From NCBI GenBank assembly GCA_964628235.1, contig CAZVLU010000022.1, positions 1 through 51,010 on the forward strand: a stretch of 51,010 nt of DNA, given 5' to 3'. The notes beneath the pieces were generated by a model that was not told where the DNA came from, made no database searches, and saw nothing but the letters and a program-made list of their open reading frames with translations. The first letter of the stretch is position 1. Every line of letters begins with the position of its first letter. The DNA comes from CAMAVH01 sp964628235 (lineage in GTDB: Bacteria; Pseudomonadota; Alphaproteobacteria; SMXQ01). Below are positions 30,089-39,851 of this stretch, one piece after another. Both the position numbers and the translations under genes were made by a program.

Positions 30089-31330
30089 TTATTCGGCGGC
30101 GCTGAGCTTCTGCTTGCCGTCTTTGGTGCGCGGCTCGTAAAGCTCCGGCTCCATGCGGGACTTGATCCCGTAGCTGGCGAGTGTCTCCTCGTATTCCTTG
30201 CGGAGATACGGGTCCTCCTCGTCATACGGCACGGCGGTGCCGCCGTCGCGGATATCGATGGCCGAATAGTCGATGGCCGCCGTGCCCGGCGTGCCGCGAT
30301 CAAGCGACTTGCCCGGCTGATAGGGGCCGAACCAGGCGGTCAGGCGCAGCGGCTCCGCCGAGACGCCGAAATGCTGGTGGAACCAGTCGCCGCCGAGCGG
30401 CGCTGCCGAGACCATGCCGACCGGCTCGTAGTCGACGCGTTTGACCACTTCGGGCTTGCCGTCCTTCCAGGGCGTCGAGCCTTCCTTCTTCGGCCAAGTG
30501 TAAGTGTAGCCCTTGCCCTTGAGGCAGATGAGGACGGCGGCCGGCGCATGCGCGTGGGCCTTGGAGTAGCGGCCGTTCTCATGCTGCGCGATCCAGAAGT
30601 AGAACTGGTTGTTCGTCATCTTCGGCTCGATGCGGCGATAACCCGGCGAGCGCCGGTTGTCGAGCGGCAGCTCGCAATTGATGATCTCGGGCAGTAGGTT
30701 GGTCTTCTTCGCCGCCAGGCCGCGCACGTCGTCGGGCGTGATGTCGTCCTTCGGCTTGTAGAAATCGGCCGCGTGGCTGAAGCGGTCCGTGAAGTCGTAG
30801 GGGCAGTTGAAGACGAAGTTGGTGTTGTTGAACAGGTCCATCACGTTCGGTGCCGTGGTGCCGCACAGCATCAGGGCCGGCGACGAGGTGGCGTTGACGA
30901 TGCGATGCATGGCGTTCACCGGAATCGAGAACATCGAGCCGGCCTGCCATTCGAAGACATGCTTCTTGTCTTCCTGGCCGTCGAGCCAGACTTCGGTGGT
31001 GCCGCGGCCTTCGATGACGAGGCAGATCTTCTCGTAGAGATGCTTCTCGGCATTGAGCGCGCCGGCGCCCGGCACTTCGACGACGTAGGAGCCCCAAAGG
31101 CCTTCGGTGCCGTAAAGCTGGATGAAGCTGCCCTTGCCGCCGAGGCGCTTCCACGGCTTGAGCGGCAGGTTCTGGACCTTGCTGATGCCGACATCGCGGA
31201 AGATCGGAATTTCCTGCTCTTCCATGAAGCGGTCATAAGGCAATAGCGGGCGGGCGAATTTGCCGTAGCCGGCCTTCTGCTCGTTGCCTTTGACCTCATG
31301 CCAATGGGTGTTGTCCTTGTCGTGCGGCAT
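30089..31330 (-). CDS. Bicupin protein 1 (dioxygenase-like)
   Basis: 413 residues. Two cupin domains are visible: the first with EKHLYEKICLVIEGRGTTEVW and FSIPVNAMHRIVN (residues about 90-155), the second with YSKAHAHAPAAVLICLKGKG and GGDWFHQHFGVSAEP (about 255-340). His and Glu positions in both allow metal binding. It begins MPHDKDNTHWHEV and a strong AGGAGAG precedes the ATG. The family resembles gentisate-dioxygenase-like bicupins often seen beside Bug proteins, but the reaction is unknown. It is about two-thirds identical by eye to the next gene. Confidence 0.82.
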   Translation of the reverse strand: MPHDKDNTHWHEVKGNEQKAGYGKFARPLLPYDRFMEEQEIPIFRDVGISKVQNLPLKPWKRLGGKGSFIQLYGTEGLWGSYVVEVPGAGALNAEKHLYEKICLVIEGRGTTEVWLDGQEDKKHVFEWQAGSMFSIPVNAMHRIVNATSSPALMLCGTTAPNVMDLFNNTNFVFNCPYDFTDRFSHAADFYKPKDDITPDDVRGLAAKKTNLLPEIINCELPLDNRRSPGYRRIEPKMTNNQFYFWIAQHENGRYSKAHAHAPAAVLICLKGKGYTYTWPKKEGSTPWKDGKPEVVKRVDYEPVGMVSAAPLGGDWFHQHFGVSAEPLRLTAWFGPYQPGKSLDRGTPGTAAIDYSAIDIRDGGTAVPYDEEDPYLRKEYEETLASYGIKSRMEPELYEPRTKDGKQKLSAAE

Positions 31331-31465
31331 GGTTGTGCTCTCCTGTCAGAAAGAAACGGGCCGAGATTCGCGTGATCGCGATATTGCTTGAAATGTCTCG
31401 GCGGAATAGCTGCAAGTATGGCAGATCGATCCAGCCTTGATAAGCCCTTTGAATTCGAAGGATAG

Positions 31466-31499
31466 CCCAGGAAACTGCCGATTCTGCCAGTTTCCTGGG
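31466..31499. terminator. Hairpin between the two bicupin genes
   Basis: Perfect 12-bp stem CCCAGGAAACTG / CAGTTTCCTGGG with a 10-base loop, 20 bp after the stop of bicupin 2. No U-tract follows on the - strand, so it may protect the mRNA end or act as a weak terminator. Confidence 0.6.
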
Positions 31500-31519
31500 T
31501 TGGGAACGGCGCCGCGCGC

Positions 31520-32764
31520 TCAGAACACCGCGCTGCCCCACTTTTTGGCCAACTCGTTGCCAGGTTCGTAGATTTCCGGGTCCATGCGCGAGGTTGCGCC
31601 GTTCTTGCGCAACGTCTCCTCGAATTCTTTGCGGATGTAAGGGTCTTCCTCGTCGTAAGGAATCGCCGAACCGCCGTCGCGGATGTCGATGGCGCCCATG
31701 TCGGAGTTCTTGATGCCCGGCACGCTCGGCTTGCGGCCACGCGCGTTGTTGGGGCCGAACCAAGCGGTCAGGCGCAGCGGTTCGGCCGAAATGCCGAAAT
31801 GCTGATGGAACCAGTCGCCCGCCATCGGAGCAGCTGAGACCATGCCGACCGGCTCGTAATCGACGCGCTTGACCTCGTCGCGCTTGCCCTCGCTGAAGGG
31901 ATGCGTGCCGAGCTTGGCCGGCCAAGTATAGGTATAACCCTTGCCCTTGAGGCAGATCAGGATGGCGGCCGAGCCGTGCGAATGGGCTTTGGAATAGCGC
32001 CCGGTCTCATGCTGGCCGATCCATTGATAGAAGCGGTTGCCGCCCATATGCGGCTCGATGCGGCGATAGCCGGGCGAGCGGCGGTTATCTAGCGGCAACT
32101 CGCAGTTGACGATGTCGGGCAGCAGATTGGTGCGGCGCATGGCGAGGCCGCGCACCGGATCTGGCGCCAAGTCCTCCTTCGGCTTGAAATAGTCGGTGCT
32201 GCCGTCGTAGCGGTGCTTGAAGGTTTGCGAGCAGTTGAAGACGAAATCGAGATCGTCCATCAGGTTCATGATGTTCGGCGCGGAGGTGCCGGCGAGGATC
32301 AAGGCCGGCGACGACGAGGCGTTGACGATGCGGTGCATGGTGTTGACGGGCACCGTGAACATCGAGCCTTTCTGCCATTCGAAGGTTTGCTTGGAGGTCT
32401 TTTCCTCGCCGTCCCACCAAACTTCCGTCGTGCCGCGCCCCTCGATCACATACATGACCTTTTCGAACAGGTGCTTCTCGACATTGAGCGCGCCGCCGCC
32501 CGGCACTTCGATCACATACATGCCCCACAGGCCCTCGGTGCCGTAAAGCTGGATGAAGCAGCCGTTGCCGCCCTGCTTCTTCCACGGCTTGAGCGCCAGG
32601 TTCTGCACCTTGCTGATGCCGATCTCGCGATAGATCGGAATCTCCTGCGACTCCATGTAGCTGTCATACGGCATGGGCGGGTGCTTGAAGACGCCGAGCC
32701 CCGCCTTCTTGGTCTCGCCGGTGATCTCGTGCCAGTGGCTATTATTGTCCTTGTCGTGCGGCAT
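31520..32764 (-). CDS. Bicupin protein 2 (paralogue of bicupin 1)
   Basis: 414 residues with the same two-cupin layout as its neighbour: EKHLFEKVMYVIEGRGTTEVW, FTVPVNTMHRIVNASSSP, then YSKAHSHGSAAILICLKGKG and AGDWFHQHFGISAEP. Long blocks such as NRRSPGYRRIEP are identical in both. The N-terminus MPHDKDNNSHWHEI also matches. A tandem duplication followed by divergence is clear. GGGAGAA precedes the ATG; the second binding-protein gene lies 32 bp upstream on the same strand, so they are probably cotranscribed. Confidence 0.82.
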   Translation of the reverse strand: MPHDKDNNSHWHEITGETKKAGLGVFKHPPMPYDSYMESQEIPIYREIGISKVQNLALKPWKKQGGNGCFIQLYGTEGLWGMYVIEVPGGGALNVEKHLFEKVMYVIEGRGTTEVWWDGEEKTSKQTFEWQKGSMFTVPVNTMHRIVNASSSPALILAGTSAPNIMNLMDDLDFVFNCSQTFKHRYDGSTDYFKPKEDLAPDPVRGLAMRRTNLLPDIVNCELPLDNRRSPGYRRIEPHMGGNRFYQWIGQHETGRYSKAHSHGSAAILICLKGKGYTYTWPAKLGTHPFSEGKRDEVKRVDYEPVGMVSAAPMAGDWFHQHFGISAEPLRLTAWFGPNNARGRKPSVPGIKNSDMGAIDIRDGGSAIPYDEEDPYIRKEFEETLRKNGATSRMDPEIYEPGNELAKKWGSAVF

Positions 32765-32796
32765 GGACGCTTCTCCCTAAGATAATGAATGGCGGC

Positions 32797-33900
32797 TTAT
32801 TCGGAACTGCCGCTGCCTTCGGCCGGCTTGGTCTTGTCGGCGATTTGCTTGTAGCGCGCGGTGACGACCGGCGAAATGTCGGTCATGCGCACGAGCATGT
32901 CGCGGATGTCGTTGCCGTCGATCGGGCTGACGTCCATCTTCTGCTTCTTGGCGTCGGCTAGATAGTCCTTGTCCTTATGCGTCTCCATGAAGGCTTTCAT
33001 GAGAATCGCAGTGCGCTCTTTCGGCACGCCCGGCGGTGCTGCGTAGGGCCTCGCGAGGAAGAACGGCATCTCCAGCATCTCGATAAGCGCCAAGTCTTCT
33101 TTGCTTGTGGCCAGTTCTCGGGCCATCGGGATGTCCTTGACCAGTTCATGCCGCGTGCGGCGGCCGAATTGGAGCAAGGGGCGCATGAAGCCATTGGGGC
33201 CGAGCCAGTCCGGCTGAGTCGCCTGGATGGCGGACAGGCCGATCATGCGGCCGTCGGCCTCCTTGCGCTCGATGGCGAGCGACATCGCCGAACCATCCGG
33301 ATAGCCATGGATGATCTTGAGCTTGAGGCCGAGGACTTCGAGCAATTGCACCGGCACGTCGTAGGACGTCGAGCCGGCGTTGGTCGCCGCCATGATCATC
33401 TGCTTGGCATTGTCGCCGCGGATGTCGTTGACCGTTTTGATCGGCATTTCGGCGCGGACCAACAGGATGTAGGCGTCGTCTTTGTAGCTCGACGAACTGC
33501 CGATCCAACTGAATTGCTCGGGCTTGAATCTGATTTGCGGGCTGTTCGGATCGAGAATGCCGGCGAGCGGCAACGCGCGGGCGAAGGTGCCGAAAGCCGT
33601 GCCGTCCTTCGGCGCGAGGTTGTAGATATGGTTGGCGGCAAGCGTGCTGCCGGCGCCGGGCATGTTCTGCGGCACGACCGACGGATTGCCCGGGATATGC
33701 TTGCCCATATGTTTGGTCAGCAGGCGGGCGTAGCTGTCATAGCCGCCGCCGGTGCCGTAACCGATGATCAGGCGGATCTGTTTGCCTTTATAAAAATCTT
33801 GCGCATGCGCGGTCTCCGGCAGGGTCATCATGCCCACAGTCATGATGCCGGCGAGCGCGACAGCGGCGGCGGGCAACGCCCACCGAGTCAGGTTGGCCAT
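32797..33900 (-). CDS. Bug/TctC-type periplasmic binding protein 2
   Basis: 367 residues; signal peptide (WALPAAAVALAGIMTVGMMT, cut near TAHA), then FYKGKQIRLIIGYGTGGGYDSYARLLTKHM and NPSVVPQNMPGAGSTLAANHIYN, the Bug signature. GAGGG precedes the ATG. It heads the likely binding protein-bicupin-bicupin-VOC-binding protein block. The C-terminal tail is Lys/Ser/Gly-rich. The ligand is unknown. Confidence 0.9.
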   Translation of the reverse strand: MANLTRWALPAAAVALAGIMTVGMMTLPETAHAQDFYKGKQIRLIIGYGTGGGYDSYARLLTKHMGKHIPGNPSVVPQNMPGAGSTLAANHIYNLAPKDGTAFGTFARALPLAGILDPNSPQIRFKPEQFSWIGSSSSYKDDAYILLVRAEMPIKTVNDIRGDNAKQMIMAATNAGSTSYDVPVQLLEVLGLKLKIIHGYPDGSAMSLAIERKEADGRMIGLSAIQATQPDWLGPNGFMRPLLQFGRRTRHELVKDIPMARELATSKEDLALIEMLEMPFFLARPYAAPPGVPKERTAILMKAFMETHKDKDYLADAKKQKMDVSPIDGNDIRDMLVRMTDISPVVTARYKQIADKTKPAEGSGSSE

Positions 33901-34075
33901 ATCCCTCTCCCAGTTCGGGCCGCGCCGCTATTTTTGTGCGGTCGTTGCCCTGTTTCGTGAGCCTCGCGCAAACGATAGCAAAGACAGGGCCATAAGCCAA
34001 AGAAAGGCTGCGCGAAGACATTGCAGCCAGCGCAACGGCTGAGCGAAAGGATAAAATCAGTGTCTTATGAAAGAG

Positions 34076-35617
34076 TTAGGCTGGGTCGACGTAGCGCGGG
34101 AACACGCCGGTCGGCGCCGGCAACGACGTGCCGGGTTGCAAGGCGTGCGCTTTGCCGAAAAACGCAAAACTGCGCTGGTTGGATGGCACCGCAAGCTGGT
34201 CGAGCAACTTGGCGGCGGCATCGGGCGTGATCGCCTGCAACAGCAGCGACAAACGGCGCACGATTTCCCCCAGCACGTAAAGCACGGTGGCCATGCGCGC
34301 CGGATCGGTCTTGCGCAGGGTCCAAGGGGCCTGCACATCGACATAGCCGTTGGCGGCGCGCACGACGACCCAGATGTCTTCTAGGGCGTCGTGGAACACC
34401 TGCTTGGAGAATTGCGTACGCAGCTTGCCGAGCAATTCTTCGGACTGCGCAAGCAAGGCTTCGTCGTCGGCGGTGAAAACGCCGGGCGTTGGCACCTTGC
34501 CTTCGCAATTCTTGCCGATCATGCTGAGCGTGCGTTGTGCCAGATTTCCGAAGCTGTTGGCGAGGTCGGCGTTGACGCGGTTGATCATCTGCTTATGCGA
34601 GAAGTCGCCGTCGTTGCCGAACGGCACTTCGCGCAGCAGGAAATAGCGGACGGCGTCGAGGCCATAAGTCTCGACCAGCTTGATCGGGTCGATGACGTTG
34701 CCGAGCGACTTGGAAATCTTCTGGCCTTCGTTGGTCCACCAGCCATGCGCGAAGACGCGCTTGGGAATCGGCAGCTCGGCCGCCATCAGGAAGGCCGGCC
34801 AATAGACCGCGTGAAAGCGCACGATGTCCTTGCCGACCATATGCAGATCGGCCGGCCAAAACTTCGCGAAATCGGCGGCGGCCGTGTCCGGGTAGCCGAC
34901 GGCGGACATGTAGTTGGTCAGCGCGTCGAGCCAGACGTACATGACATGCTTCTCGTCGCCCGGCACCGGGATGCCCCAGGTGAAGCTGGTGCGCGAGATC
35001 GACAGGTCCTGCAGGCCGCCTTTGACGAAGCTTTTGACTTCGTTGTAGCGGCTGGCTGGCGCCACGAAATCCGGATGGGCCTCGTAGAAGGCGAGTAGCT
35101 TGTCTTGCCATTTCGAGAGATCGAAGAAGTAGCTCGGCTCTTCGACCCATTCGACTTCGGCGCCGGTCGGCGCGAGCTTCTTGCCGCCCGGGCCGGCGAC
35201 CAGCTCTCCTTCGCCGTAGAAGGCTTCGTCGCGCACCGAGTACCAGCCCGAGTATGCGCCGAGGTAAATGTGCCCCCTCGCCTTCATCTCGTCCCAAAGC
35301 TTTTGCGCCGCCTTGATATGGCGCGGTTCGGTGGTGCGGATGAAGTCGTCGTTGGAATAGTTCATCAAGGCCGCGAGCTTGCGGAAATTGTCGGAGTTCA
35401 TCGTCGCGAAGTCGAGCGGCGCCATGCCGGCGGCGGCGGCGGCCTTCTCGATCTTCTGGCCATGCTCGTCGGTGCCGGTAAGGAACTTCACATCGACGCC
35501 GTCGAGCCGCATGAAACGCGCCAGGGCGTCGCAAGCGAGCGTCGTGTAGGCGTGGCCGATGTGCGGCACGTCATTGACGTAATAGATCGGCGTGGTGATG
35601 TAGTAGCTTGAGGTCAT
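34076..35617 (-). CDS. metG: Methionyl-tRNA synthetase
   Basis: 513-residue class I synthetase. HIGH is at residues 19-22 (PHIGHAYTT), the KMSKS-type loop reads GQKISKSLGN near residue 300, and the anticodon-binding helices follow (FGNLAQRTLSM). It lacks the C-terminal EMAP domain, which is common in alphaproteobacteria. It charges tRNA-Met and lies just downstream of holB on the same strand, the conserved tmk-holB-metG order. Confidence 0.97.
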   Translation of the reverse strand: MTSSYYITTPIYYVNDVPHIGHAYTTLACDALARFMRLDGVDVKFLTGTDEHGQKIEKAAAAAGMAPLDFATMNSDNFRKLAALMNYSNDDFIRTTEPRHIKAAQKLWDEMKARGHIYLGAYSGWYSVRDEAFYGEGELVAGPGGKKLAPTGAEVEWVEEPSYFFDLSKWQDKLLAFYEAHPDFVAPASRYNEVKSFVKGGLQDLSISRTSFTWGIPVPGDEKHVMYVWLDALTNYMSAVGYPDTAAADFAKFWPADLHMVGKDIVRFHAVYWPAFLMAAELPIPKRVFAHGWWTNEGQKISKSLGNVIDPIKLVETYGLDAVRYFLLREVPFGNDGDFSHKQMINRVNADLANSFGNLAQRTLSMIGKNCEGKVPTPGVFTADDEALLAQSEELLGKLRTQFSKQVFHDALEDIWVVVRAANGYVDVQAPWTLRKTDPARMATVLYVLGEIVRRLSLLLQAITPDAAAKLLDQLAVPSNQRSFAFFGKAHALQPGTSLPAPTGVFPRYVDPA

Positions 35618-35642
35618 TGGGATGTCCGAAATGGCGCGCGAA

Positions 35643-36806
35643 TCACGCGCGGGCCGCCGATTGCAGGGTCAGGAGCACCGTCAGCACGACCTGTTTGCGG
35701 TCGAGGTTGACGGCGGCGGCGCGGGCGAACAGATGGGCGATCTTTTCCCACACCTCCACCCATTGATCAAGGTTGCGCCCGCCGGCCAGGCGTCCCATCA
35801 AGGCGCCCTCGCCCGGCAGAACTTCCGTTGCGACGCCGCCCGCGCCGGCGCGCACCATGCGGGCGATCCAATCGCCGAGCAACTCGCCGAACAGGTCGTA
35901 GCCGACCGCGGTCGGCGGCGCCAGTTTGCCGCTGAAGGCATGGGCGGCGGAAATGTCGAGATCGGGCAATTTGCCCAGCAAGCCGACCATTTCGCGGTAG
36001 AGCGCGACGCCGCCCTCCTCCGCCAGCCGCAACGCGCGGCCGATGCTGCCGTCGGCGAGGCGAATCAGCGCCGCCTTCTCGTCAGGCGCCAAGTCGGGGC
36101 GATGTTTGGAGAGCAAGGCCGACACCGTCTCGTCGTCGAGCGCGCGCAAGCTGAGCAAGCGGCAGCGCGAGCGAGTCGTCGGCAGCAAGCGGCCTGGCGC
36201 GTGGCTGACGAGCAGGAAGACCGTGCGCTTGGGCGGCTCTTCGAGAACTTTCAGCAGCGCGTTTTCGGCGTTGCGGTTCATATCCTCGGCGCCGTCGATC
36301 AGGACGACGCGGTAGCCGTCTTCGGCGGCGGTCAGGCCGGTGAAGTCGCGGACCTCGCGGACGTCGTCGATGACGATGACTTTGCGTTCGCGCTTGCGTT
36401 TGTCGTCGTAGCCGCGCGTGACGGTGAAAAGATCGCCGTGGCCGCGCGACTTGACGCGCTGAAACACCGGATGGTTCGGCGCGACATAGAGCGAGTTCGC
36501 CGGCGCGTCGCTCTCGGGCGCCGGCGCGGGATCGCCGAATAAACTGGGGCCGGCATCGACTGCCGATTGGGATTTTTTGCCAGCGATGCCATGCGCGAGC
36601 AAAAAGCGCGCAAACCTGCCGGCGAGGGTCGCCTTGCCGATGCCTTCCGGTCCGGCGATCAGCCAAGCGTGGTGCAAGCGCCCGCCGGCCCAGGCGTCGA
36701 GCAGCGCGCGTTCGGCCTGGGCATGGCCGACCAGCTCGCTCTCGGCAAGCGGGCCGGTGAGCGAATCGTCAGGTTGGTCGTCGGGATCGCGGGCGGCGGC
36801 GCACAT
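35643..36806 (-). CDS. holB: DNA polymerase III subunit delta'
   Basis: 387-residue clamp-loader subunit: VGHAQAERALLDAWAGGRLHHAWLIAGPEGIGK gives the RFC/DnaX-type N-terminus with a modified P-loop, then a DEAD-like segment VLIDGAEDMNRNAENALLKVLEEPP and SHAPGRLLPTTRSRC with the SRC motif. Delta' is an ATPase-deficient part of the clamp loader. It sits between tmk and metG as in most alphaproteobacteria. The region between the P-loop and residue 90 is longer than usual, with an Ala/Pro/Asp-rich insertion. Confidence 0.95.
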   Translation of the reverse strand: MCAAARDPDDQPDDSLTGPLAESELVGHAQAERALLDAWAGGRLHHAWLIAGPEGIGKATLAGRFARFLLAHGIAGKKSQSAVDAGPSLFGDPAPAPESDAPANSLYVAPNHPVFQRVKSRGHGDLFTVTRGYDDKRKRERKVIVIDDVREVRDFTGLTAAEDGYRVVLIDGAEDMNRNAENALLKVLEEPPKRTVFLLVSHAPGRLLPTTRSRCRLLSLRALDDETVSALLSKHRPDLAPDEKAALIRLADGSIGRALRLAEEGGVALYREMVGLLGKLPDLDISAAHAFSGKLAPPTAVGYDLFGELLGDWIARMVRAGAGGVATEVLPGEGALMGRLAGGRNLDQWVEVWEKIAHLFARAAAVNLDRKQVVLTVLLTLQSAARA

Positions 36807-36815
36807 GGCCGCAGT

Positions 36816-37532
36816 TTACACGGCGGGTTCGGTGAGGGCGAATTTCTCGCTGACGGCGGCCCAGACCTTGGCCGCCACTTCGTCGATGCTGCCGCTGGCG
36901 TCGATCACGCGGCAGCGTTCCGGCTCGTGTTTGGCGATGTCGAGAAAGCCCCGGCGCAGGCGACGGTGGAACGGCCCGGCCATGCGCTCGTAGCGGTCCT
37001 CGGTCTTCATGTCGGGGGTCTTGGCCTTGAGCGCCTGGCTGCGCGCCTTGGCGCGGGCGACTCCGACCTCGGTCGTGATGTCGAGCACCAGAGTGAGATC
37101 GGGCATGAAATCTTCGGCAATGATCTTATGCAGCGTTTGGACCAGATCCCGACCGAGGCCGAGGCCATAGCCCTGATAGGCCATGGTCGAATCGACAAAG
37201 CGGTCGCTGATGAGCCAAACGCCGCGATTGAGCACGGGTTGGATCAAGTTACGCAGATGCTCGCGCCGCGCCGCATTGTGCAGCAGCAGTTCAGTGAGCG
37301 GATCCCAGCGCGCGACCGAGCCGGAGACCAGCAGCTTGCGGATGTCCTCGGCCGACGGCGAGCCGCCCGGCTCGCGAGTCGTGGAGGACGAAATGCCAGC
37401 CTCTTTCAAACGGGCAGCCAGCAGCTTCACCTGAGTCGATTTGCCGCTGCCCTCCCCGCCTTCGAAGGTGATGAATCGGCCACGCTTGCGCGGTGGCGGC
37501 ATCCTGATCGGCGGATTGACGTCGTCGGCCAT
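36816..37532 (-). CDS. tmk: Thymidylate kinase
   Basis: 238 residues. P-loop FEGGEGSGKST (about residues 23-33), TTREPGGSPSAEDIRKLL with the DR/TREPGG signature, the base-binding RFVDSTMAYQGYG and the LID region. It phosphorylates dTMP to dTDP. The N-terminal 18 residues (Pro/Arg-rich) are an extension before the conserved strand, so a later start is possible. holB follows 9 bp downstream. Confidence 0.96.
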   Translation of the reverse strand: MADDVNPPIRMPPPRKRGRFITFEGGEGSGKSTQVKLLAARLKEAGISSSTTREPGGSPSAEDIRKLLVSGSVARWDPLTELLLHNAARREHLRNLIQPVLNRGVWLISDRFVDSTMAYQGYGLGLGRDLVQTLHKIIAEDFMPDLTLVLDITTEVGVARAKARSQALKAKTPDMKTEDRYERMAGPFHRRLRRGFLDIAKHEPERCRVIDASGSIDEVAAKVWAAVSEKFALTEPAV

Positions 37533-37555
37533 CGTGCGTCCCCTACAGCGGCCTG

Positions 37556-38725
37556 TTAGCCGGCAGTGCCCCAGAGCAAATAGCCGAGCGCTGCCGACAT
37601 GCGGCCCATGAAGCCGAGGCGCTCGACCGAGGCGGCTGCCTTCACCGGCACTTCGACGGTCGCGGCGTCCGGGCTTTCGATGACGATCTTGCCGACGGTC
37701 GCGCCGCGCGCGATCGGCGCGGCGAGCGGGCCATCGTATTTCAGCGTGATCTTAGCGTTGTCGCGCGCGCGCCGCGGCATCGTCACAACGACATCCTGAT
37801 CGATGACCAGCGGCACGGTTTTCTGGCTGCCGAGCCAGACATCGGCTTCCGCCAGCGTCTCGCCGGCTCGGAACGGCTTGTAGTTCTCGAACTCGCGGAA
37901 GCCCCATTCCATGAGGCGGCGGGTTTCGTCAGCGCGGTTCTGCATCGAGCCGAGGCCGTTCACCACCAAGATCAGGCGGCGGCCATTGCGCTCGACCGAC
38001 GCGGCGAGGCCGTAGCCGGCGGCTTCTGTGTGGCCGGTCTTGAGGCCGTCGGCGCCGGTCTGGTCGTAGAGCAGCGGATTGCGGTTGCCCTGTTTGATCT
38101 TGTTGTAGGTAAATTCTTTCTCGCGATAAATCGGATAGTAGTTCGGGAAGTCCTTGATGATGTGCTGGCTGAGCGTGGCGATGTCGCGCACGGTCATGTA
38201 ATGGCCCTCTTCCGGCCAGCCCGAGGCATTTTTGAACTGGCTGCCCGTCATGCCGAGCTCTTTGGCTTTGCGCGTCATCTGCTCGGCGAAGGTTTCTTCC
38301 GAACCGGCAAGGCCCTCGGCCAGCACCACAGTCGCGTCGTTGCCTGACTGGATGATCACGCCGCGCAGAAGGTCCTCGACCTTCACTTGCGAATTGACCA
38401 TCACGAACATCTTTGAGCCCTGCATGCGCCAAGCCTTGGTGCTGACTGGCAGTTCGTCGCTCATCTGCAAATCGCCGCGCTTGAGCTTGTCGAAGACCAT
38501 GTAGATGGTCATCAGCTTGCTCATGGAGGACGGCGGCGTTCGCTGATCGGCGTTTTTGGCTAACAGCACCGCGCCGGTCGTAACGTCGATCATCACCGCT
38601 TCGCGCGCCGAAGTCTCGATCGTCGGCGGCGCGGCAGATGCCGCGGTTGAGAGAAACAGCCCGGCGAGCGCGCCAAGCAGGACATGACGCGGGGAATGAA
38701 GAACAGAGCTGTTGAACTTGGTCAT
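37556..38725 (-). CDS. D-alanyl-D-alanine carboxypeptidase (PBP5/6 type)
   Basis: 389 residues with a signal peptide (cut near ASA at about residue 31). The active-site motifs are SMSK (Ser67-Lys70), SGN (QSGNDATV) and KTG (LKTGHTEAAG), in the class A order, followed by the C-terminal PBP5-type beta domain. It trims the terminal D-Ala of peptidoglycan stem peptides in the periplasm. An amphipathic C-terminal helix (RLGFMGRMSAALGYLLW) may anchor it to the membrane. tmk lies 23 bp downstream. Confidence 0.93.
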   Translation of the reverse strand: MTKFNSSVLHSPRHVLLGALAGLFLSTAASAAPPTIETSAREAVMIDVTTGAVLLAKNADQRTPPSSMSKLMTIYMVFDKLKRGDLQMSDELPVSTKAWRMQGSKMFVMVNSQVKVEDLLRGVIIQSGNDATVVLAEGLAGSEETFAEQMTRKAKELGMTGSQFKNASGWPEEGHYMTVRDIATLSQHIIKDFPNYYPIYREKEFTYNKIKQGNRNPLLYDQTGADGLKTGHTEAAGYGLAASVERNGRRLILVVNGLGSMQNRADETRRLMEWGFREFENYKPFRAGETLAEADVWLGSQKTVPLVIDQDVVVTMPRRARDNAKITLKYDGPLAAPIARGATVGKIVIESPDAATVEVPVKAAASVERLGFMGRMSAALGYLLWGTAG

Positions 38726-38802
38726 GGGCGTACCGCGAACTGAGATGGGGGACGGCGAAGTTTAGCGAAAGAAATGCGACAAAATTGCGCCCGTCGATTG
38801 CG

Positions 38803-39783
38803 TCAGTCGACGATCACGCGCGCGTCGGGGTACCCGGAAGCGGCGACGCGTTCGAGCAGCTTGTCGGCTTCGGCGACGGATGAGATCGGCCCGAGGCGCA
38901 CGCGGAACAACGGCTGCTGGTTGTTGAGCGTGGTTTGGCTGACGTTGGTCGGGCCGAGGCTCGACAGCAAGACCTTCTGGCGGTTGGCGTTGTTGAAGTC
39001 GGCGAAAGCGCCGGTCTGAATGAAGATGCCCGTGGGCTTTACGGTCACTTGGCGCACCGTGTCGGGCACCACCACGGGTTGCGACAAGGCGGCGACGGCG
39101 GAGGGCGGCGGCGCGCTCGGCGTCGGGGGCGGCGCGGATCCGGGGGCGACGCGGGCGCCGGGCGGCGGGGCCAGCTCGGCGCTCGCCACCGCGCTGCGCG
39201 GCGCGCCTTTGACGCCGTTCACCGCGACGATTCCGGTGTCGTCCTTGCCGGTCAATTGCGCGGCCATGATGCGGCTTTCCTCGGCGAGGATTTGCACGCG
39301 CACTTTCGCCGTGCCTTGCTTTTCCACGCCGAGCAATTGCGCCGCGCGGCGCGACAGATCGATGATACGACCGCGCGCGAAGGGGCCGCGGTCGTTGATG
39401 CGCAGCGTCACGGAGCGGCCGTTCTCGAGATTGGTAACTTGGACAAGGCTCGGCATCGGCAGCGTGCGGTGCGCCGCCGTCATGGCGTTCATGTCATAGG
39501 GCTCGCCGTTGGCCGTGACCTTGCCGTGAAAGTCCTGGCCGTACCACGAGGCGATGCCGGTCTCGTCGTATTCGTAATCGACCGCCGGATAATACCAGGT
39601 GCCGCTGATTTGATAGGGCGTGCCGATTTTGTAGATGCCGCCGGCGGTCGGCGACGGCGGCGTGTCGCGCCCCCGCACCTGCTTGGCGGTGTTCATGAGA
39701 AATTCGGTTTCGGTGCAGGCGGCCAATAGGCCCGCCGCCAGGACGAGCGCCAGACCCCGCTGGGCAAGTGCCGCATACTTCAT
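38803..39783 (-). CDS. rlpA: RlpA-like lipoprotein with SPOR domain
   Basis: 326 residues: lipoprotein signal (VLAAGLLAACTE, Cys at about 22), the double-psi beta-barrel with GIASWYGQDFHGKVTANGEPYDMNAMTAAHRTLP and INDRGPFARGRIIDLSRRAAQLLG, a Pro/Ala-rich linker and a C-terminal SPOR domain (FIQTGAFADFNNANRQKVLL). In other species RlpA cuts denuded septal glycan strands. It precedes the carboxypeptidase gene on the same strand. Confidence 0.94.
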   Translation of the reverse strand: MKYAALAQRGLALVLAAGLLAACTETEFLMNTAKQVRGRDTPPSPTAGGIYKIGTPYQISGTWYYPAVDYEYDETGIASWYGQDFHGKVTANGEPYDMNAMTAAHRTLPMPSLVQVTNLENGRSVTLRINDRGPFARGRIIDLSRRAAQLLGVEKQGTAKVRVQILAEESRIMAAQLTGKDDTGIVAVNGVKGAPRSAVASAELAPPPGARVAPGSAPPPTPSAPPPSAVAALSQPVVVPDTVRQVTVKPTGIFIQTGAFADFNNANRQKVLLSSLGPTNVSQTTLNNQQPLFRVRLGPISSVAEADKLLERVAASGYPDARVIVD

Positions 39784-39851
39784 CTTGTGGGCCGACCCCT
39801 AAAAACCACCGCTTTGCGCAATCTATAGCCCTTGCCGCGCTGCGGCAAGGC

